Counted from the stretch's first letter, positions 6,830 through 15,958 are shown. The stretch is DNA of 35,807 nt from Ignavibacteriota bacterium (GCA_003170475.1 PMZI01000053.1:1-35807), one strand, 5' to 3'. Numbers and translations: made by a program. Notes: a model not told the origin generated them from the letters alone.

Positions 6830-9800
6830 CTATTGCTTCTGCATTTCAAGCTTCTGCAGCGAATCAAAATATTTACGGATGAGCTCCTGATAGTCTTTGG
6901 AGTATCCATGTTCGAGGGATTTGAGGAGATCTTCCAAAAGCTTGTTCTTTCCTTCCAGCAACGAGGGATCAAGCTCGCCGGGACCACGGCGGACGATTTG
7001 AGTGCCTGTCGTGGCTTTTCGTTTTTTCTCATAGTCACGTTCATGCATTGACTTTGAGGCATCGAGCAAACGCGAGAGAATTCGCTCCTGCTTGCGAACG
7101 GTCTCCGGATTGACGTTGTTCTGTGTGAGGTTCTGAACCACTTCTTTCATCTCTTCGGCAATCTTATCGAGATCGCCAAGCATATTCTTCTGCTCGCCGC
7201 TCGCCTGCGCTTCCTTGTTGAGTTGTTCCAATGACTTGCGAACAGCTTCCTGCTCGACGGCAAGGCGCGCGGCCTCGGCCGCCTGCTGCATGCTCTGCGT
7301 CTGGGCGTTGATGGATTGCTGCTGCCCCGCCATCATTTGCAGTTGTTGCAGCAGTCCGCCCATCCCGGACCCGCTCCCTTGCTTCATCATGTTTTGCATG
7401 GCCCCCTGAAGCTGCGTGGCAGTCTTGTTCAAGGAGCTCATCGATTGGCCCTCTTCCTGCGATGCGCCGTAGCCGTTACGCCCTTCAAGGGCTTCGAGGG
7501 ATCCCTGCATGTGCGCCATCGCCTCGCCGATCGACCGTCCAATTTCCGGCGTCACGGCAAACGATCGTTTCGACAACTCACCCAATCCACGAATGACGTT
7601 CTGCATATCCTGCATCGCTCGCATCTGATCCTGAGCGTTTTGGCGCAATTGCGGTGAGTTGGTCGGCGCCGCCTGTGATTGGTGCTTCAGGCTTTCTTCG
7701 CGCTTGGATAGTTCCAGCATGTCGTTCGTCGCCCGGCGAAGCGCATTGAGTGTCTGCTGCATCTGCTTTTGCAACATCTCCTGCTGAATCGATTGCAGTT
7801 CCTTTGATTGCTCCTGGAGTTGTTGCCCAACTTGCTGCTGTGCTTGTTGTGCTTGCTGCATCTGTCCGGCCTGCATCTGTTTGCCGGCCTGCGTCATCTT
7901 TTGTCCAAGCTGCTGCGCCTGCATCTGGGCATTCAACTGCTGCATGCGATCGGCAGGCATCTCGGTAAAGAACTCCTCCATGCGCTTCTGGACATCGGCT
8001 GTTTCCTGTTCGAGCTGTCGCTGTTTCTCTGCCAGATCGTTCTGTTTCTTGGCGACCTCGTTTCGTTTCTGCTCGTCTTCCGTCCCCTTGGCAGTTTCCT
8101 GAGACAATTCCTTCTGAGCCTGCTCGAGCTCTTGCGCGCGCTTCCGTGCTTCGTCAATCTTTTGCTCGATTTGAATGCGCTTCAGAAGCTCAATGGTGCG
8201 CTCGATGCTCTGACGGAAACGGTCCTCAGAAAATGTGAGTTTCTGCATTGCCTGCTGGAGCTGTTCTTTATTCAGGTTCTGCATTGATTGCTGCATTTGT
8301 TTCAGCGCCTGCTGAAGCTCGGCGGAGTTCATCTGCTCGAACATCTGCTGCAACTCGAGATACTTCTCCATCGTCTCTTTTGAAAGAACCTGCTGCTGGT
8401 CCATCTTCTGGACCATCTCGCTGACCTTATTCTGGACGTTATCCAATTTCTTCTGGAGCTCCTGGTACTTCTTCGACATCTCCTCCAGCTTCTTCTGCTG
8501 CTGCCAATCCATCTCCTTGTTCTTCTTCATATCCTGGTTGACGGACTCGATCTTTTCCTTCAACTGCTTGGCGTCCTCAAGCGCCTGCTTCATATCATCG
8601 AGCGATGCCTCGTGCCCTTTGTCCACCTCTGCGAACACTTCTTCGAGCGAAGGAAGTCGGATGAGAAATATCTGACTCTTTCCTGACTTGGGACCGTGAA
8701 CAGCATCATTGTCAAACACCTCTGCAAAATACTCGATGACATCTTCGGGTACGAGGTGAAGGGGCGTCAGATCCCATGTGTAGGGCAATTCAAGCTCTGT
8801 GGAAATGCCGGATGGGAGCGCAATGGAGACGTACCGAGGGGCTTCCCAGGGCTTCTCATAACGGGAATGAACCATGCGGTACCCAAGCCGGAGCGCTGAT
8901 ATTCCGAAATCATCTTTCGCTTGTATCAAAAGGCGGATTAGTGGATCTCCGGCCAAATCGAGATTGCGTCCCGGTTGAAGAAGAGCGACCGTGGGCGACT
9001 CATCGGGGATGATTTTGAGTTGATAGCGAATAGGATCGGCATTGACGAGGTTCTCTGCGTCACTCACATCGATATGATAATCCGTCTCGCTTTCGAGTCG
9101 GAACGACGCGGAGAATTTCTGATTGTTCACTGCCAGCGGGAGCGATTTTCCGGCGCCGAAGATAATAGTTCCCGAGCGAAGATCCTTGCTGGCAATTCCC
9201 GTGAGAGTGATCTTGGTACCGGCAAGCGCTGCCACATCACCGGTGAATTCGTCCTGAGCCTTTGGTGGCAGCTTCGTATAGCCGGGGTATTCCAGTCGTA
9301 CCTGAAATGATCGGAACACGGGCCGGTCGACGACGGTGAGTTTGAATCGTTCGCTCTCAGTGTTGGAAATCGTTGCATAGTATTCTGTTGATCCACGGAT
9401 GTTTTGAAATGCAGTCTTGTATGTTCCCACAGAATCAGGTCGAAGTTCAGCGTGCTCGAAGCTCCGAGTTCCATCCAGCCGCCAGAAAAGATCGAGCGTG
9501 TGCCGGTGTGTGGCTTCAGGCAGCAGGTGAACCGTCTGCACGCGGACGGCGACCTGAACTGTTTGTCCTTTGATAACCTCACTGTTTCCCGGCGTTACTT
9601 CGATGGTGAATTCTGAGGGAGAGACAAACTCTCTATTGAAATGAGAGATCCGAAAGAGCGCATCCGAGAATTGTCCGGATGACGGCAGGACAAGGAGGAT
9701 GGCGCCAACAATGCTCGCCGCGAACAGTTTTGTTGAGCGCACAACAGGCGAAGTGTCGATCGAAGCTGTGAAATCGAGATCACGGATGTTCTCCGCGAGG

Positions 9801-10219
9801 TCTTGAAATGAAGCATCCACGAGCTCGGGGGAGTATAACGACCTCCCGGCAACGATCTCCTGATGCAATTGGAGGAGATTCAGCATTCGATCGTGAATTC
9901 GGGGGAACGAGGCTCCAACAGATTTTGCCAGCTCGAAGTCGTTTGCTGAACGAAGAATTCCAAAGGCTTTCAGAACAGGACGGCCAACATACCAGAGGCC
10001 GAAGAAGCCAATACAGGCGGCAGCGACAAAAAAGACAATTGTTCGGCCAGAACTGTCGAGTCTGAACGCGAGTTCGAGAAGCGACGCGGCAACAAGCGTG
10101 AGGATGACAATTGCTGAGAATGAAAGGAGGTTGGCGCGAAGCTCAACAGAGTGCTGACGCTTGCGCGTGGCGGAGAGACGCTTCAGGATCTCGCTCAGTA
10201 TGTTAGCGGAGTCGGGCAA
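6830..10219 (-). CDS. DUF4175-family membrane protein with long Gln/Met-rich coiled coil
   Basis: An 1129-aa protein. Hydrophobic helices at about 32-50, 60-78 and 166-186 anchor it in the membrane. Residues about 200-530 form beta-rich repeats (EVTPGNSEVIKGQTV, LEYPGYTKLPP, DDFGISALRL) as in the DUF4175 family. From about 540 to 1010 it is an extended coiled coil unusually rich in Gln, Met, Lys and Glu, followed by a helical C-terminal tail. The only start in this frame is a TTG at 10219: an in-frame TGA lies four codons upstream, and no Shine-Dalgarno is visible. In this lineage such proteins occur near DUF4159 and VWA/MoxR-type genes, and DUF4159 is the next minus-strand gene here. Molecular function is unknown. 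The plus-strand Leu-rich frames opposite the coiled coil are shadows. Confidence 0.8.
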   Translation of the reverse strand: MPDSANILSEILKRLSATRKRQHSVELRANLLSFSAIVILTLVAASLLELAFRLDSSGRTIVFFVAAACIGFFGLWYVGRPVLKAFGILRSANDFELAKSVGASFPRIHDRMLNLLQLHQEIVAGRSLYSPELVDASFQDLAENIRDLDFTASIDTSPVVRSTKLFAASIVGAILLVLPSSGQFSDALFRISHFNREFVSPSEFTIEVTPGNSEVIKGQTVQVAVRVQTVHLLPEATHRHTLDLFWRLDGTRSFEHAELRPDSVGTYKTAFQNIRGSTEYYATISNTESERFKLTVVDRPVFRSFQVRLEYPGYTKLPPKAQDEFTGDVAALAGTKITLTGIASKDLRSGTIIFGAGKSLPLAVNNQKFSASFRLESETDYHIDVSDAENLVNADPIRYQLKIIPDESPTVALLQPGRNLDLAGDPLIRLLIQAKDDFGISALRLGYRMVHSRYEKPWEAPRYVSIALPSGISTELELPYTWDLTPLHLVPEDVIEYFAEVFDNDAVHGPKSGKSQIFLIRLPSLEEVFAEVDKGHEASLDDMKQALEDAKQLKEKIESVNQDMKKNKEMDWQQQKKLEEMSKKYQELQKKLDNVQNKVSEMVQKMDQQQVLSKETMEKYLELQQMFEQMNSAELQQALKQMQQSMQNLNKEQLQQAMQKLTFSEDRFRQSIERTIELLKRIQIEQKIDEARKRAQELEQAQKELSQETAKGTEDEQKRNEVAKKQNDLAEKQRQLEQETADVQKRMEEFFTEMPADRMQQLNAQMQAQQLGQKMTQAGKQMQAGQMQQAQQAQQQVGQQLQEQSKELQSIQQEMLQKQMQQTLNALRRATNDMLELSKREESLKHQSQAAPTNSPQLRQNAQDQMRAMQDMQNVIRGLGELSKRSFAVTPEIGRSIGEAMAHMQGSLEALEGRNGYGASQEEGQSMSSLNKTATQLQGAMQNMMKQGSGSGMGGLLQQLQMMAGQQQSINAQTQSMQQAAEAARLAVEQEAVRKSLEQLNKEAQASGEQKNMLGDLDKIAEEMKEVVQNLTQNNVNPETVRKQERILSRLLDASKSMHERDYEKKRKATTGTQIVRRGPGELDPSLLEGKNKLLEDLLKSLEHGYSKDYQELIRKYFDSLQKLEMQKQ

Positions 10220-10228
10220 TGCGGATGG

Positions 10229-10265
10229 TCAATTAGTTAATTAGTTAATTAGTTAATTAGTCAAC
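10229..10265. repeat. Octamer tract TTAATTAG, left of the IVP gene
   Basis: Three exact copies of TTAATTAG with degenerate half-copies on both sides (TCAATTAG at the left, TCAAC at the right). It begins 10 nt before the TTG start of the DUF4175 gene, so it lies in that gene's leader. It contains AGTTAATTAGT, whose reverse complement ACTAATTAACT occurs in the tract on the far side of the IVP gene. Confidence 0.8.
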
Positions 10266-10343
10266 TTGTTGGCAAAGTGGTTTCCGTCATACTGCCAATC
10301 GTTTTTTGGTGAATGGCTCTACTGGATTTGCTTCATTGGAATC

Positions 10344-10727
10344 ATGGCCACGTACAGTTTCGAAGATCTGGAAGTCTACAAAGCTGCAAGAGAGTTCCGA
10401 AAGAAGATATTTGACCTGATAAAGAGGCTCCCGCCCGAGGAGAAGTACAATCTCGGTTCTCAAATGCGACGAGCTGCAAAATCGTTGACCAACAATATTG
10501 CTGAAGGTCATGGAAGATTTCATTATCAAGAGAACATCCAGTATTTGCGACAGTCGCGAGGATCTCTTGAAGAATTACTCGACGACTTGAATATTTGCCT
10601 CGATGAATCATATTTCCATGCAGGTGAATTCGACCCTATCAAAGCGGAAGGCTTGGAATTGCAGCATCGTATCAACGGATACATCGCCTACCTGCGCCGC
10701 AGAAAATCCGCTGAAGAATCACCCTGA
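10344..10727 (+). CDS. Four helix bundle protein, 23S rRNA intervening-sequence (IVP) type
   Basis: A 127-aa soluble helical protein of the S23 ribosomal/IVP family. Diagnostic segments are MATYSFEDLEVYKAAREF at the N terminus, KYNLGSQMRRAAKSLTNNIAEGHGR in the middle and RQSRGSLEELLDDLNICLD in the third helix. The ATG at 10344 is chosen because family members start just before the F-x-x-L-x-V-Y/W-x-x-A motif; the frame is open 26 codons further upstream. Members are encoded either within 23S rRNA intervening sequences or as scattered stand-alone genes, and relatives act as accessory proteins of diversity-generating retroelements. No rRNA or reverse transcriptase is nearby. It is the only plus-strand gene between two minus-strand genes and is bounded by AT-rich repeat tracts, which suggests insertion. 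Function unknown. Confidence 0.9.
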   Translation: MATYSFEDLEVYKAAREFRKKIFDLIKRLPPEEKYNLGSQMRRAAKSLTNNIAEGHGRFHYQENIQYLRQSRGSLEELLDDLNICLDESYFHAGEFDPIKAEGLELQHRINGYIAYLRRRKSAEESP

Positions 10728-10800
10728 TCATATAAGTAACCAATCACCAATCACTACTCACCAGTTAACCACTCACTAATTAACTGTTCACCAACTAGTG
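10728..10800. repeat. Degenerate AT-rich repeat tract right of the IVP gene
   Basis: The gap between the convergent IVP and DUF4159 genes is made of degenerate repeats of the CCAATCA / CCACTCACTAATTAACTG kind. It includes an inverted repeat CAGTTAA ... TTAACTG. On the minus strand the tract starts at the TAG stop of the DUF4159 gene (10795-10797). The sequence type matches the tracts at 15959-16027 and 30966-31066. Confidence 0.65.
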
Positions 10801-11493
10801 GCTCAACGCCCACACTACGATGTTCGTTCCGAACCGAAGCGCTTCCTGGCGAACGGATTCGGGGTCGCCGTGCACCTCGGGGTCAGCCCATCCGTCGCTG
10901 GGATTTGACTCGTATGTATAATAGACGACCAGCCGGCCTTTGTAGAACAGGCCAAACCCCTGCGGCGGCTTGCCGTTGTGCTCGTGTGTCTTCGGAACGC
11001 CATTGGGGAAATTGAAATGACAGTTGTAGAGCCCGAAACTAAACGGGAGTTCGACGAGATCCTGATCCGGAAAGAGCCTTTTCATTTCCCTTCGAAAGGC
11101 CTTATCCATGCCGTAATCATCATCTGCGTAGAGAAACCCGCCATCGACCAGATATGACCGCAATCGTTGAATCTCAAAATCCGTGAAAACGATATTCCCA
11201 TGACCAGTCATGAAAAGAAAGGGGTACGATGGGAGTTTTTCGCTTGTGAGATCGACGAACTCATAACGTGGATCGGTATCGATCGCAGTATTATCCTTGA
11301 TGAATTTAAGCAGGTTCACTTCAGCTGACGGATCGTTGTACCAATCCCCGCCGCCGCTGTACTTGAGTCGTGCAATGCGGAATTGGCTTTCGACGCGTGG
11401 CTGGGCCCAAACCGGAAAAGCGGTCAGACAGAAGAGAATGAGCGAGAGAATTTTGATGATGAAGCGCACATCAAAAATGTAGGGAAAGCGCAT
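10795..11493 (-). CDS. Exported DUF4159 family protein
   Basis: A 232-aa protein. The ATG at 11493 begins a signal peptide (hydrophobic core IIKILSLILFCLTAFPVWA, cleavage after AQ at about 30); the frame is open 42 codons upstream, but that would read through the ftsZ terminator hairpin and bury the signal sequence. The mature part matches DUF4159 along its length: FRIARLKYSGGGDWYNDP, FLFMTGHGNIVFTDFE, LRSYLVDGGFLYADDDYGMD, FRREMKRLFPDQDLVELPF and the HEHNGKPPQGFGLF block. The family has a glutamine-amidotransferase/ThuA-like fold and no established activity. It lies 177 nt downstream of ftsZ but beyond a strong terminator, so it is probably transcribed separately. Confidence 0.9.
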   Translation of the reverse strand: MRFPYIFDVRFIIKILSLILFCLTAFPVWAQPRVESQFRIARLKYSGGGDWYNDPSAEVNLLKFIKDNTAIDTDPRYEFVDLTSEKLPSYPFLFMTGHGNIVFTDFEIQRLRSYLVDGGFLYADDDYGMDKAFRREMKRLFPDQDLVELPFSFGLYNCHFNFPNGVPKTHEHNGKPPQGFGLFYKGRLVVYYTYESNPSDGWADPEVHGDPESVRQEALRFGTNIVVWALSH

Positions 11494-11526
11494 CAGAGAA
11501 GCAACGAAAGGGTGACGGACAAAAAA

Positions 11527-11557
11527 TCCCCGCGAAGTCTTAGCTCCTTCGCGGGGA
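11527..11557 (-). terminator. Rho-independent terminator of the dcw operon
   Basis: An 11-bp perfect GC-rich stem, TCCCCGCGAAG (11527-11537) and CTTCGCGGGGA (11547-11557), with a 9-nt loop. Read on the minus strand it is followed by TTTTTT, the classic form. It lies about 115 nt after the ftsZ stop codon and closes the 16-gene cluster. Confidence 0.93.
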
Positions 11558-11670
11558 CGGAGATGATTGATGCATCCGTGATCGATTTGCAGGACGGGTG
11601 GAACCGCCCTGATGACCACATTCGTATAACAGCAACTCGAGTGGGACAGCAGAACCCGCTCGTTGGATGA

Positions 11671-12843
11671 TTAGTCCATGATCTTTCGCAAGAACGCCGG
11701 CTTATCCGGATCAGCCTTGTCGATTTTTTCGTCACCCCTCTCGGAGTCGCGCGGCGCCTGAATGGAAATGTCAATGCCGCGACGCAAGAATGTGGGCTCT
11801 TCGAACTTCTGCAAGTCATTCGGTCCGGACGGAATGCGATCAATCAGTTTCGACACCGTCTTCGGCGGCACTTTCACTGCCATGGCCTTCTTGTTGAAGC
11901 CGGTGGCGATGACTGTCACCATGATCTCGTCCTTCATGTTTTCATCGATCACCGTACCGAGGATGACGTTTGCGTCATCACCGGCTGCGTCGTGAATGAC
12001 ACTCGTGGCTTCATCGACTTCTACGAGGGACATGTTTTTGCCGCCTGTTACGTTGATGAGAATGCCCTGTGCGCCGGCGATGGAGACACCATCGAGCAGC
12101 GGGCTTGAAATTGCAGCGTGCGCTGCCTCAACGGCACGATTCTCACCCGTCGCAATACCGGAGCCCATCAGTGCGTCGCCCATCTCGCGCATCACCGTGC
12201 GAACATCTGCGAAATCAACATTGATCAGTCCGGAGACAGTGATCAGCTCGGAAATTCCACGCGTCGCGTTGTGCAGAACCTCGTTCGCCAGCTCGAAGGC
12301 GTCGAGCAGCGGAGTGTGCCGATCGATGATGTCCAGCAGCTTCTGGTTGGGGATGACGATCAGGGTATCGACTTGCTTCTTCAACTCTTCAATTCCCTCT
12401 TCAGCCTGAGCCATCCGCCGTTTTCCTTCGCTGTTAAACGGCCTTGTAACAATTCCGACGACGAGAGCGCCGAGACTCTTGGCGATATTGGCTACGATGG
12501 GGCCTCCGCCGGTCCCGGTGCCGCCTCCCATGCCTGCTGTGACGAAAACCATATCACTGCCTGCGATGGCACGAGCGATTTCCTCCCGATCCTCTTCCAC
12601 GGCCCGATGGCCGATCGTAGGATCAGCGCCGGCACCGAGACCCCGGGTCAGTGTCTTTCCGACCTGGATCTTTTGCGATGCCTTATTGCGTTCCAGCGCC
12701 TGGACGTCGCAGTTGATTGCAATGAAATCGACTCCGGCCAATCCTCTGTCGATCATGCTGTTGACGGCGTTTCCACCGCCGCCACCAACGCCAACTACAC
12801 GAATCTTTGCCCCGCGGTCCGCTAAGGTGTCAAGTTCAATCAC
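11671..12843 (-). CDS. ftsZ: Cell division protein FtsZ
   Basis: A tubulin-like GTPase of 390 aa that polymerises into the Z-ring at midcell. The glycine-rich N-terminal nucleotide-binding loop ([14 protein letters not shown], 17-30) and the tubulin signature GGGTGTGGG (106-114) are intact, as are the [10 protein letters not shown] segment and the T7-loop region ([11 protein letters not shown]). The C terminus has a short charged linker (about 355-380) ending in [10 protein letters not shown], the conserved tail peptide that binds FtsA and other partners. The start is a GTG at 12843, set by AAGGAG eight bases upstream. It is the last gene of the dcw operon, separated from ftsA by 74 nt, and is followed by a strong terminator. 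Confidence 0.98.
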   Translation of the reverse strand: MIELDTLADRGAKIRVVGVGGGGGNAVNSMIDRGLAGVDFIAINCDVQALERNKASQKIQVGKTLTRGLGAGADPTIGHRAVEEDREEIARAIAGSDMVFVTAGMGGGTGTGGGPIVANIAKSLGALVVGIVTRPFNSEGKRRMAQAEEGIEELKKQVDTLIVIPNQKLLDIIDRHTPLLDAFELANEVLHNATRGISELITVSGLINVDFADVRTVMREMGDALMGSGIATGENRAVEAAHAAISSPLLDGVSIAGAQGILINVTGGKNMSLVEVDEATSVIHDAAGDDANVILGTVIDENMKDEIMVTVIATGFNKKAMAVKVPPKTVSKLIDRIPSGPNDLQKFEEPTFLRRGIDISIQAPRDSERGDEKIDKADPDKPAFLRKIMD

Positions 12844-12917
12844 GGTAACATCTCCTTGGTTTAGTGAGTGAATGGATTATTGATCTCTTAATTTTTGATA
12901 TGGGCCAACGGCCTACA

Positions 12918-14168
12918 CTACAGCTCGTCGAACCACGTTTTCATACGATTAAAAATGTTTTTGACAGACCCCTTTCCCTTTTCCGGAGTTACTGTTGAGG
13001 TGATCGTTGAACGATCACGATGTTTCAGTTCATGAATGACAAGTCCGACTCCTGTCGCATAAATTGGATTTTCAATTTCCCGAACAAGCCCCGCGCTGAA
13101 ACCCGAAGGAATTCCAATCTTTACCGGCATTCCAAGAACTTCTCGAGCCAAGTCCGCGGTTCCTTTGATCAGCGATCCTCCGCCAGTCAATACCACTCCG
13201 GCGGACAGATGTTTTGAATATCCAGACCGCTTGATTTCCATGGAGGCGATTTCGAGAATTTCTTCCATCCTCGGTTGAATGACCTGGCAAAGGAGCTTCT
13301 TATCAATCTCGATTGGTGCGCGTCCGCCGATTCCCGGGAGAACGATGGGCTCATTGTTCACAATGGCAGGCATAAACGCATACCCATGGTCCTGTTTGAT
13401 GCGCTCAGCCTGGTCCGTCAGGATGCCGAGGCCTTTCCGAATATCATCAGTAACCTTTTTGCCTGCGATGCCGATGACGGCTGTGTGGCGAATGGTGCGT
13501 TCTTCAAAGACTGCGAGGTCAGTGGTTCCGCCGCCGATATCGAGCAACGCTACGCCCACTTCCTTTTCCTCGTCATCGAGCACGGCATAACTTGATGCAA
13601 GCGGTTCGAGAACCATGTCGTTCACATGAAGGCCCGCACGCTGTACACACTTGTAAATATTCTGGGCCGCCGTCACCAGTCCTGTAATAATGTGAACCAC
13701 GGCCTCCATCCGAACGCCGGACATTCCAACGGGGTCGTAAATTCCGTCCTGGCCGTCCACGATAAACTGTTGCGGAATGACATGGATGATCTTCCGATCG
13801 GAAGGGAGCGCGACCTTTTTCGTGTCATCGATCAATCGCTCCACGTCTGCCTGAGAAATCTCGTTCTCGGGACGGCTGATGGCCACAACGCCGCGGCTCT
13901 GGAAACTCTGAATGTGGTCGCCTGCGATGCCAACGGTGACAGAAGTGATCTTGACCCCCGACTGAGCCTGAGCATCCGCCACGGCATTCTGGATCGAGCG
14001 GACGGTCTTTTCGATATTTGTGACGACGCCGCGCGTCAACCCATCCGATGCACTCTTTCCAATACCAAGAATGTTCAACTTCCCGGGATGGTTCTCATCT
14101 GGCGCAGCAACAATGGCGCAGACTTTTGTGGTGCCAATATCAAGTCCAACTGCGATATCTTGTGTCAT
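12918..14168 (-). CDS. ftsA: Cell division protein FtsA
   Basis: An actin-like ATPase of 416 aa that tethers FtsZ to the membrane and recruits later divisome proteins. Visible motifs are phosphate-1 (VGLDIGTTKVCAIV, about 7-20), the SHS2/1C domain at about 85-165, phosphate-2 (LLDIGGGTTDLAVF) and the adenosine motif (VVLTGGGSLIKG). The final residues (KNIFNRMKTWFDEL) form an amphipathic helix typical of the membrane-targeting sequence. The ATG at 14168 is chosen over the longer open frame because the family begins right before the D-x-G-T-T-K motif, and AAGGAAG lies upstream. It sits between ftsQ and ftsZ, the conserved order. Confidence 0.97.
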   Translation of the reverse strand: MTQDIAVGLDIGTTKVCAIVAAPDENHPGKLNILGIGKSASDGLTRGVVTNIEKTVRSIQNAVADAQAQSGVKITSVTVGIAGDHIQSFQSRGVVAISRPENEISQADVERLIDDTKKVALPSDRKIIHVIPQQFIVDGQDGIYDPVGMSGVRMEAVVHIITGLVTAAQNIYKCVQRAGLHVNDMVLEPLASSYAVLDDEEKEVGVALLDIGGGTTDLAVFEERTIRHTAVIGIAGKKVTDDIRKGLGILTDQAERIKQDHGYAFMPAIVNNEPIVLPGIGGRAPIEIDKKLLCQVIQPRMEEILEIASMEIKRSGYSKHLSAGVVLTGGGSLIKGTADLAREVLGMPVKIGIPSGFSAGLVREIENPIYATGVGLVIHELKHRDRSTITSTVTPEKGKGSVKNIFNRMKTWFDEL

Positions 14169-14235
14169 ACAGCCTTGTCTTCCTTTCAATCCGGGACCGG
14201 CACACAACCAGCCCGTCGTGACATGAACTGAATTG

Positions 14236-14982
14236 CTACCCTTGTTTTTTATTCCATCGGACGACCACCTGGTCGTCGAACCGCAAATCCACATACTGCA
14301 AATTGTCAGAACCGCGCTCGTGGACAACATCATTCCAGAAGGCTTCCAGTCGCACCAACTTCTTGGCGATTTCCCCACGGCCAAAAATGATCGGCACCCC
14401 CCACTCTGAAGCATACAGAACAATGTCGCCGCCGTTTCGCAGCCGCACCTCCGAGATCAGATGATAGAGCTCTTTGTTCACCAGTTTCGTGCAGGCGAGA
14501 ATCCTGAGCGCTTCCTGTATGTCATCGTTTTTGAGCGTTGCTCCGGGGGCGAGGGAAAGGCCGTCAGGCATTCCCGTCAGCACGGGCAAATCGAACAATT
14601 GCTTCGAGATCGAGTGAGGCAACACGACGCCGTCCTCGTCCAGATAGAGAATTTCTGTGCTGTTGATCATGGCAAGCGGCACGCGCTCTTTCACGGTCAC
14701 TTTCAACGTTGCCGGCAAATCACGCTCGACCACGGCATCTTTGATGAAATGGTGACTCATGATGTCTCGTCGCACAGCCATCAGATCGATTTCCTGGAGC
14801 TGCGTGTTCTTGGGGACCTTGATCAGCTGGAGGAGCTCCGCTGTTTCGACGATTCGGTTTCCCTCGATTGTTACACGCTTCACCTTCAGGTCCGATTTCC
14901 AGAGATTCGCTGCGACAACGAGTCCTATCGCCAGCACGCCCAATCCCAGAAATCCGAATTTCAATGATCTGCTTGTGCTCAT
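14236..14982 (-). CDS. ftsQ: Cell division protein FtsQ/DivIB
   Basis: A 248-aa bitopic membrane protein of the septal FtsQLB-type complex. A short basic cytoplasmic start is followed by a transmembrane helix at about 9-27 (FGFLGLGVLAIGLVVAANLW), a POTRA domain at about 33-100 (KVKRVTIEGNRIVETAELLQ ... VVERDLPATLKVTVKERVP) and the FtsQ beta domain (YLDEDGVVLPHS ... LPVLTG). The cytoplasmic segment is very short. Its ATG at 14982 overlaps the murB stop in ATGA, indicating translational coupling. Confidence 0.93.
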   Translation of the reverse strand: MSTSRSLKFGFLGLGVLAIGLVVAANLWKSDLKVKRVTIEGNRIVETAELLQLIKVPKNTQLQEIDLMAVRRDIMSHHFIKDAVVERDLPATLKVTVKERVPLAMINSTEILYLDEDGVVLPHSISKQLFDLPVLTGMPDGLSLAPGATLKNDDIQEALRILACTKLVNKELYHLISEVRLRNGGDIVLYASEWGVPIIFGRGEIAKKLVRLEAFWNDVVHERGSDNLQYVDLRFDDQVVVRWNKKQG

Positions 14983-15896
14983 GCGACCTTCTGTCGGATT
15001 TCGTTGGGAAAACCCACGAGCTTCACTTCAAGTTCGAGGAGAACACCCGTGTTTTGATGGACCGTCCGCAGTGCAAGATCAACGAGCGTCACCACGTCGG
15101 CAGCCTTTGCGTCCCCGAGATTGACGATGAAATTGGCATGTTTCTCGGAGATCTGAGCATTTCCCACCCGTTTCCCTTTGAGCCCGGCCTGTTCGATCAA
15201 CTTGGCGGCAAACAGCCCCGGCGGGTTCTTAAACATGCTCCCGGAGTTGGGGAGGGTCAGTGGCTGCGTTGTGTTCCTCTTCAGAATGTACTCTCTGCGC
15301 CTGGCAATCAACTCTTCCCGATCCCCCTGCGGCAAACGGAACGATGCGCTCAGGACAATGTCCTTTTCGAAACCAGAGCGACGGTACGCGAACCGTGCAT
15401 CTGCTTTCTTCACCGTCTGGAACTGACCGTTGCGGAATACTTCCACATCCACCAGGTAATCAGCAGCCTCTCCGCCGCGTGCTCCGGCGTTCATCACCAC
15501 GGCGCCGCCGACGGTTCCGGGTATGCCGGCCAGCATTTCCACGCCCGCCAGACCGTTCTGAATGCAGAAGTCGACAAATTTCGACCAGTGTGCTCCTGCC
15601 TCAGCAATGACGAGATCGCCTTCCATGCGAACATCAGACAGACTTGACTCCACGTTGAGGGCGGCGCACCGTATGCCCTCATCACTGACAATCATGTTGC
15701 TCCCGCGCCCCAACATCATGTAGGGGTACGAATTCTTCTCGAAGTACGAAACGATCTCGATGAGATCCTTTTTGTCCACAGGTTCGACATAATAATCCGC
15801 CGGGCCGCCAACGCGCATCGAGGTGTACTTTGCCATCGGTTCGTTGATGGCAATGTGCCCGCGGAAAAATTGCTGTATGTCGCTTATAGTGACCAC
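14979..15896 (-). CDS. murB: UDP-N-acetylenolpyruvoylglucosamine reductase MurB
   Basis: A cytoplasmic FAD enzyme of 305 aa that reduces UDP-GlcNAc-enolpyruvate to UDP-MurNAc with NADPH. FAD-binding features are TSMRVGGPADYYVEP (25-39), MLGRGSNMIVSDEG (61-74) and GIPGTVGGAVVMNAGA (124-139). Catalytic candidates are Arg172 in FAYRRSGFE, Ser220 in NSGSMFKNP and the Glu pair near the C terminus (LLELEVKLVG, Glu288/Glu290). The length and the SxFKNP motif fit the shorter, non-E. coli type of MurB. It overlaps ftsQ by 3 nt. A 134-nt gap with a repeat array separates it from murC. Confidence 0.97.
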   Translation of the reverse strand: MVTISDIQQFFRGHIAINEPMAKYTSMRVGGPADYYVEPVDKKDLIEIVSYFEKNSYPYMMLGRGSNMIVSDEGIRCAALNVESSLSDVRMEGDLVIAEAGAHWSKFVDFCIQNGLAGVEMLAGIPGTVGGAVVMNAGARGGEAADYLVDVEVFRNGQFQTVKKADARFAYRRSGFEKDIVLSASFRLPQGDREELIARRREYILKRNTTQPLTLPNSGSMFKNPPGLFAAKLIEQAGLKGKRVGNAQISEKHANFIVNLGDAKAADVVTLVDLALRTVHQNTGVLLELEVKLVGFPNEIRQKVA

Positions 15897-15936
15897 ATCA
15901 GTGACTTGTTAATTTGTGATTGGCTCATTGGTGATG

Positions 15937-15952
15937 AGCTCGCTTTCGAGCT
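15937..15952. repeat. Small hairpin in the murC-murB gap
   Basis: A 6-bp perfect stem AGCTCG (15937-15942) and CGAGCT (15947-15952) with loop CTTT, next to the octamer array. It may stabilise the mRNA between murC and murB or be part of the repeat unit. Flanking text (ATTGGTGATGAGC) resembles the tract at 30999-31045. Confidence 0.6.
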
Positions 15953-15958
15953 AGCCGA

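Noticed and set aside
7808-8287. Plus-strand Leu/Cys-rich open frames opposite the DUF4175 gene
   Set aside because: They are the complement of a Gln/Glu/Lys-rich coiled coil, which produces Leu/Cys/Phe-rich shadow translations. No start signals or family match.
10344-10727. Diversity-generating retroelement accessory gene (avd)
   Set aside because: No reverse transcriptase, template repeat or variable repeat is present nearby; the stand-alone IVP type fits better.
12897-12915. GGCC-AAC-GGCC hairpin between ftsA and ftsZ
   Set aside because: Only a 4-bp stem; too weak to call a terminator or regulatory element.
14169-14423. Longer N terminus for FtsA
   Set aside because: The extra 85 residues overlap ftsQ in another frame and lie before the conserved FtsA start; AAGGAAG supports the ATG at 14168.
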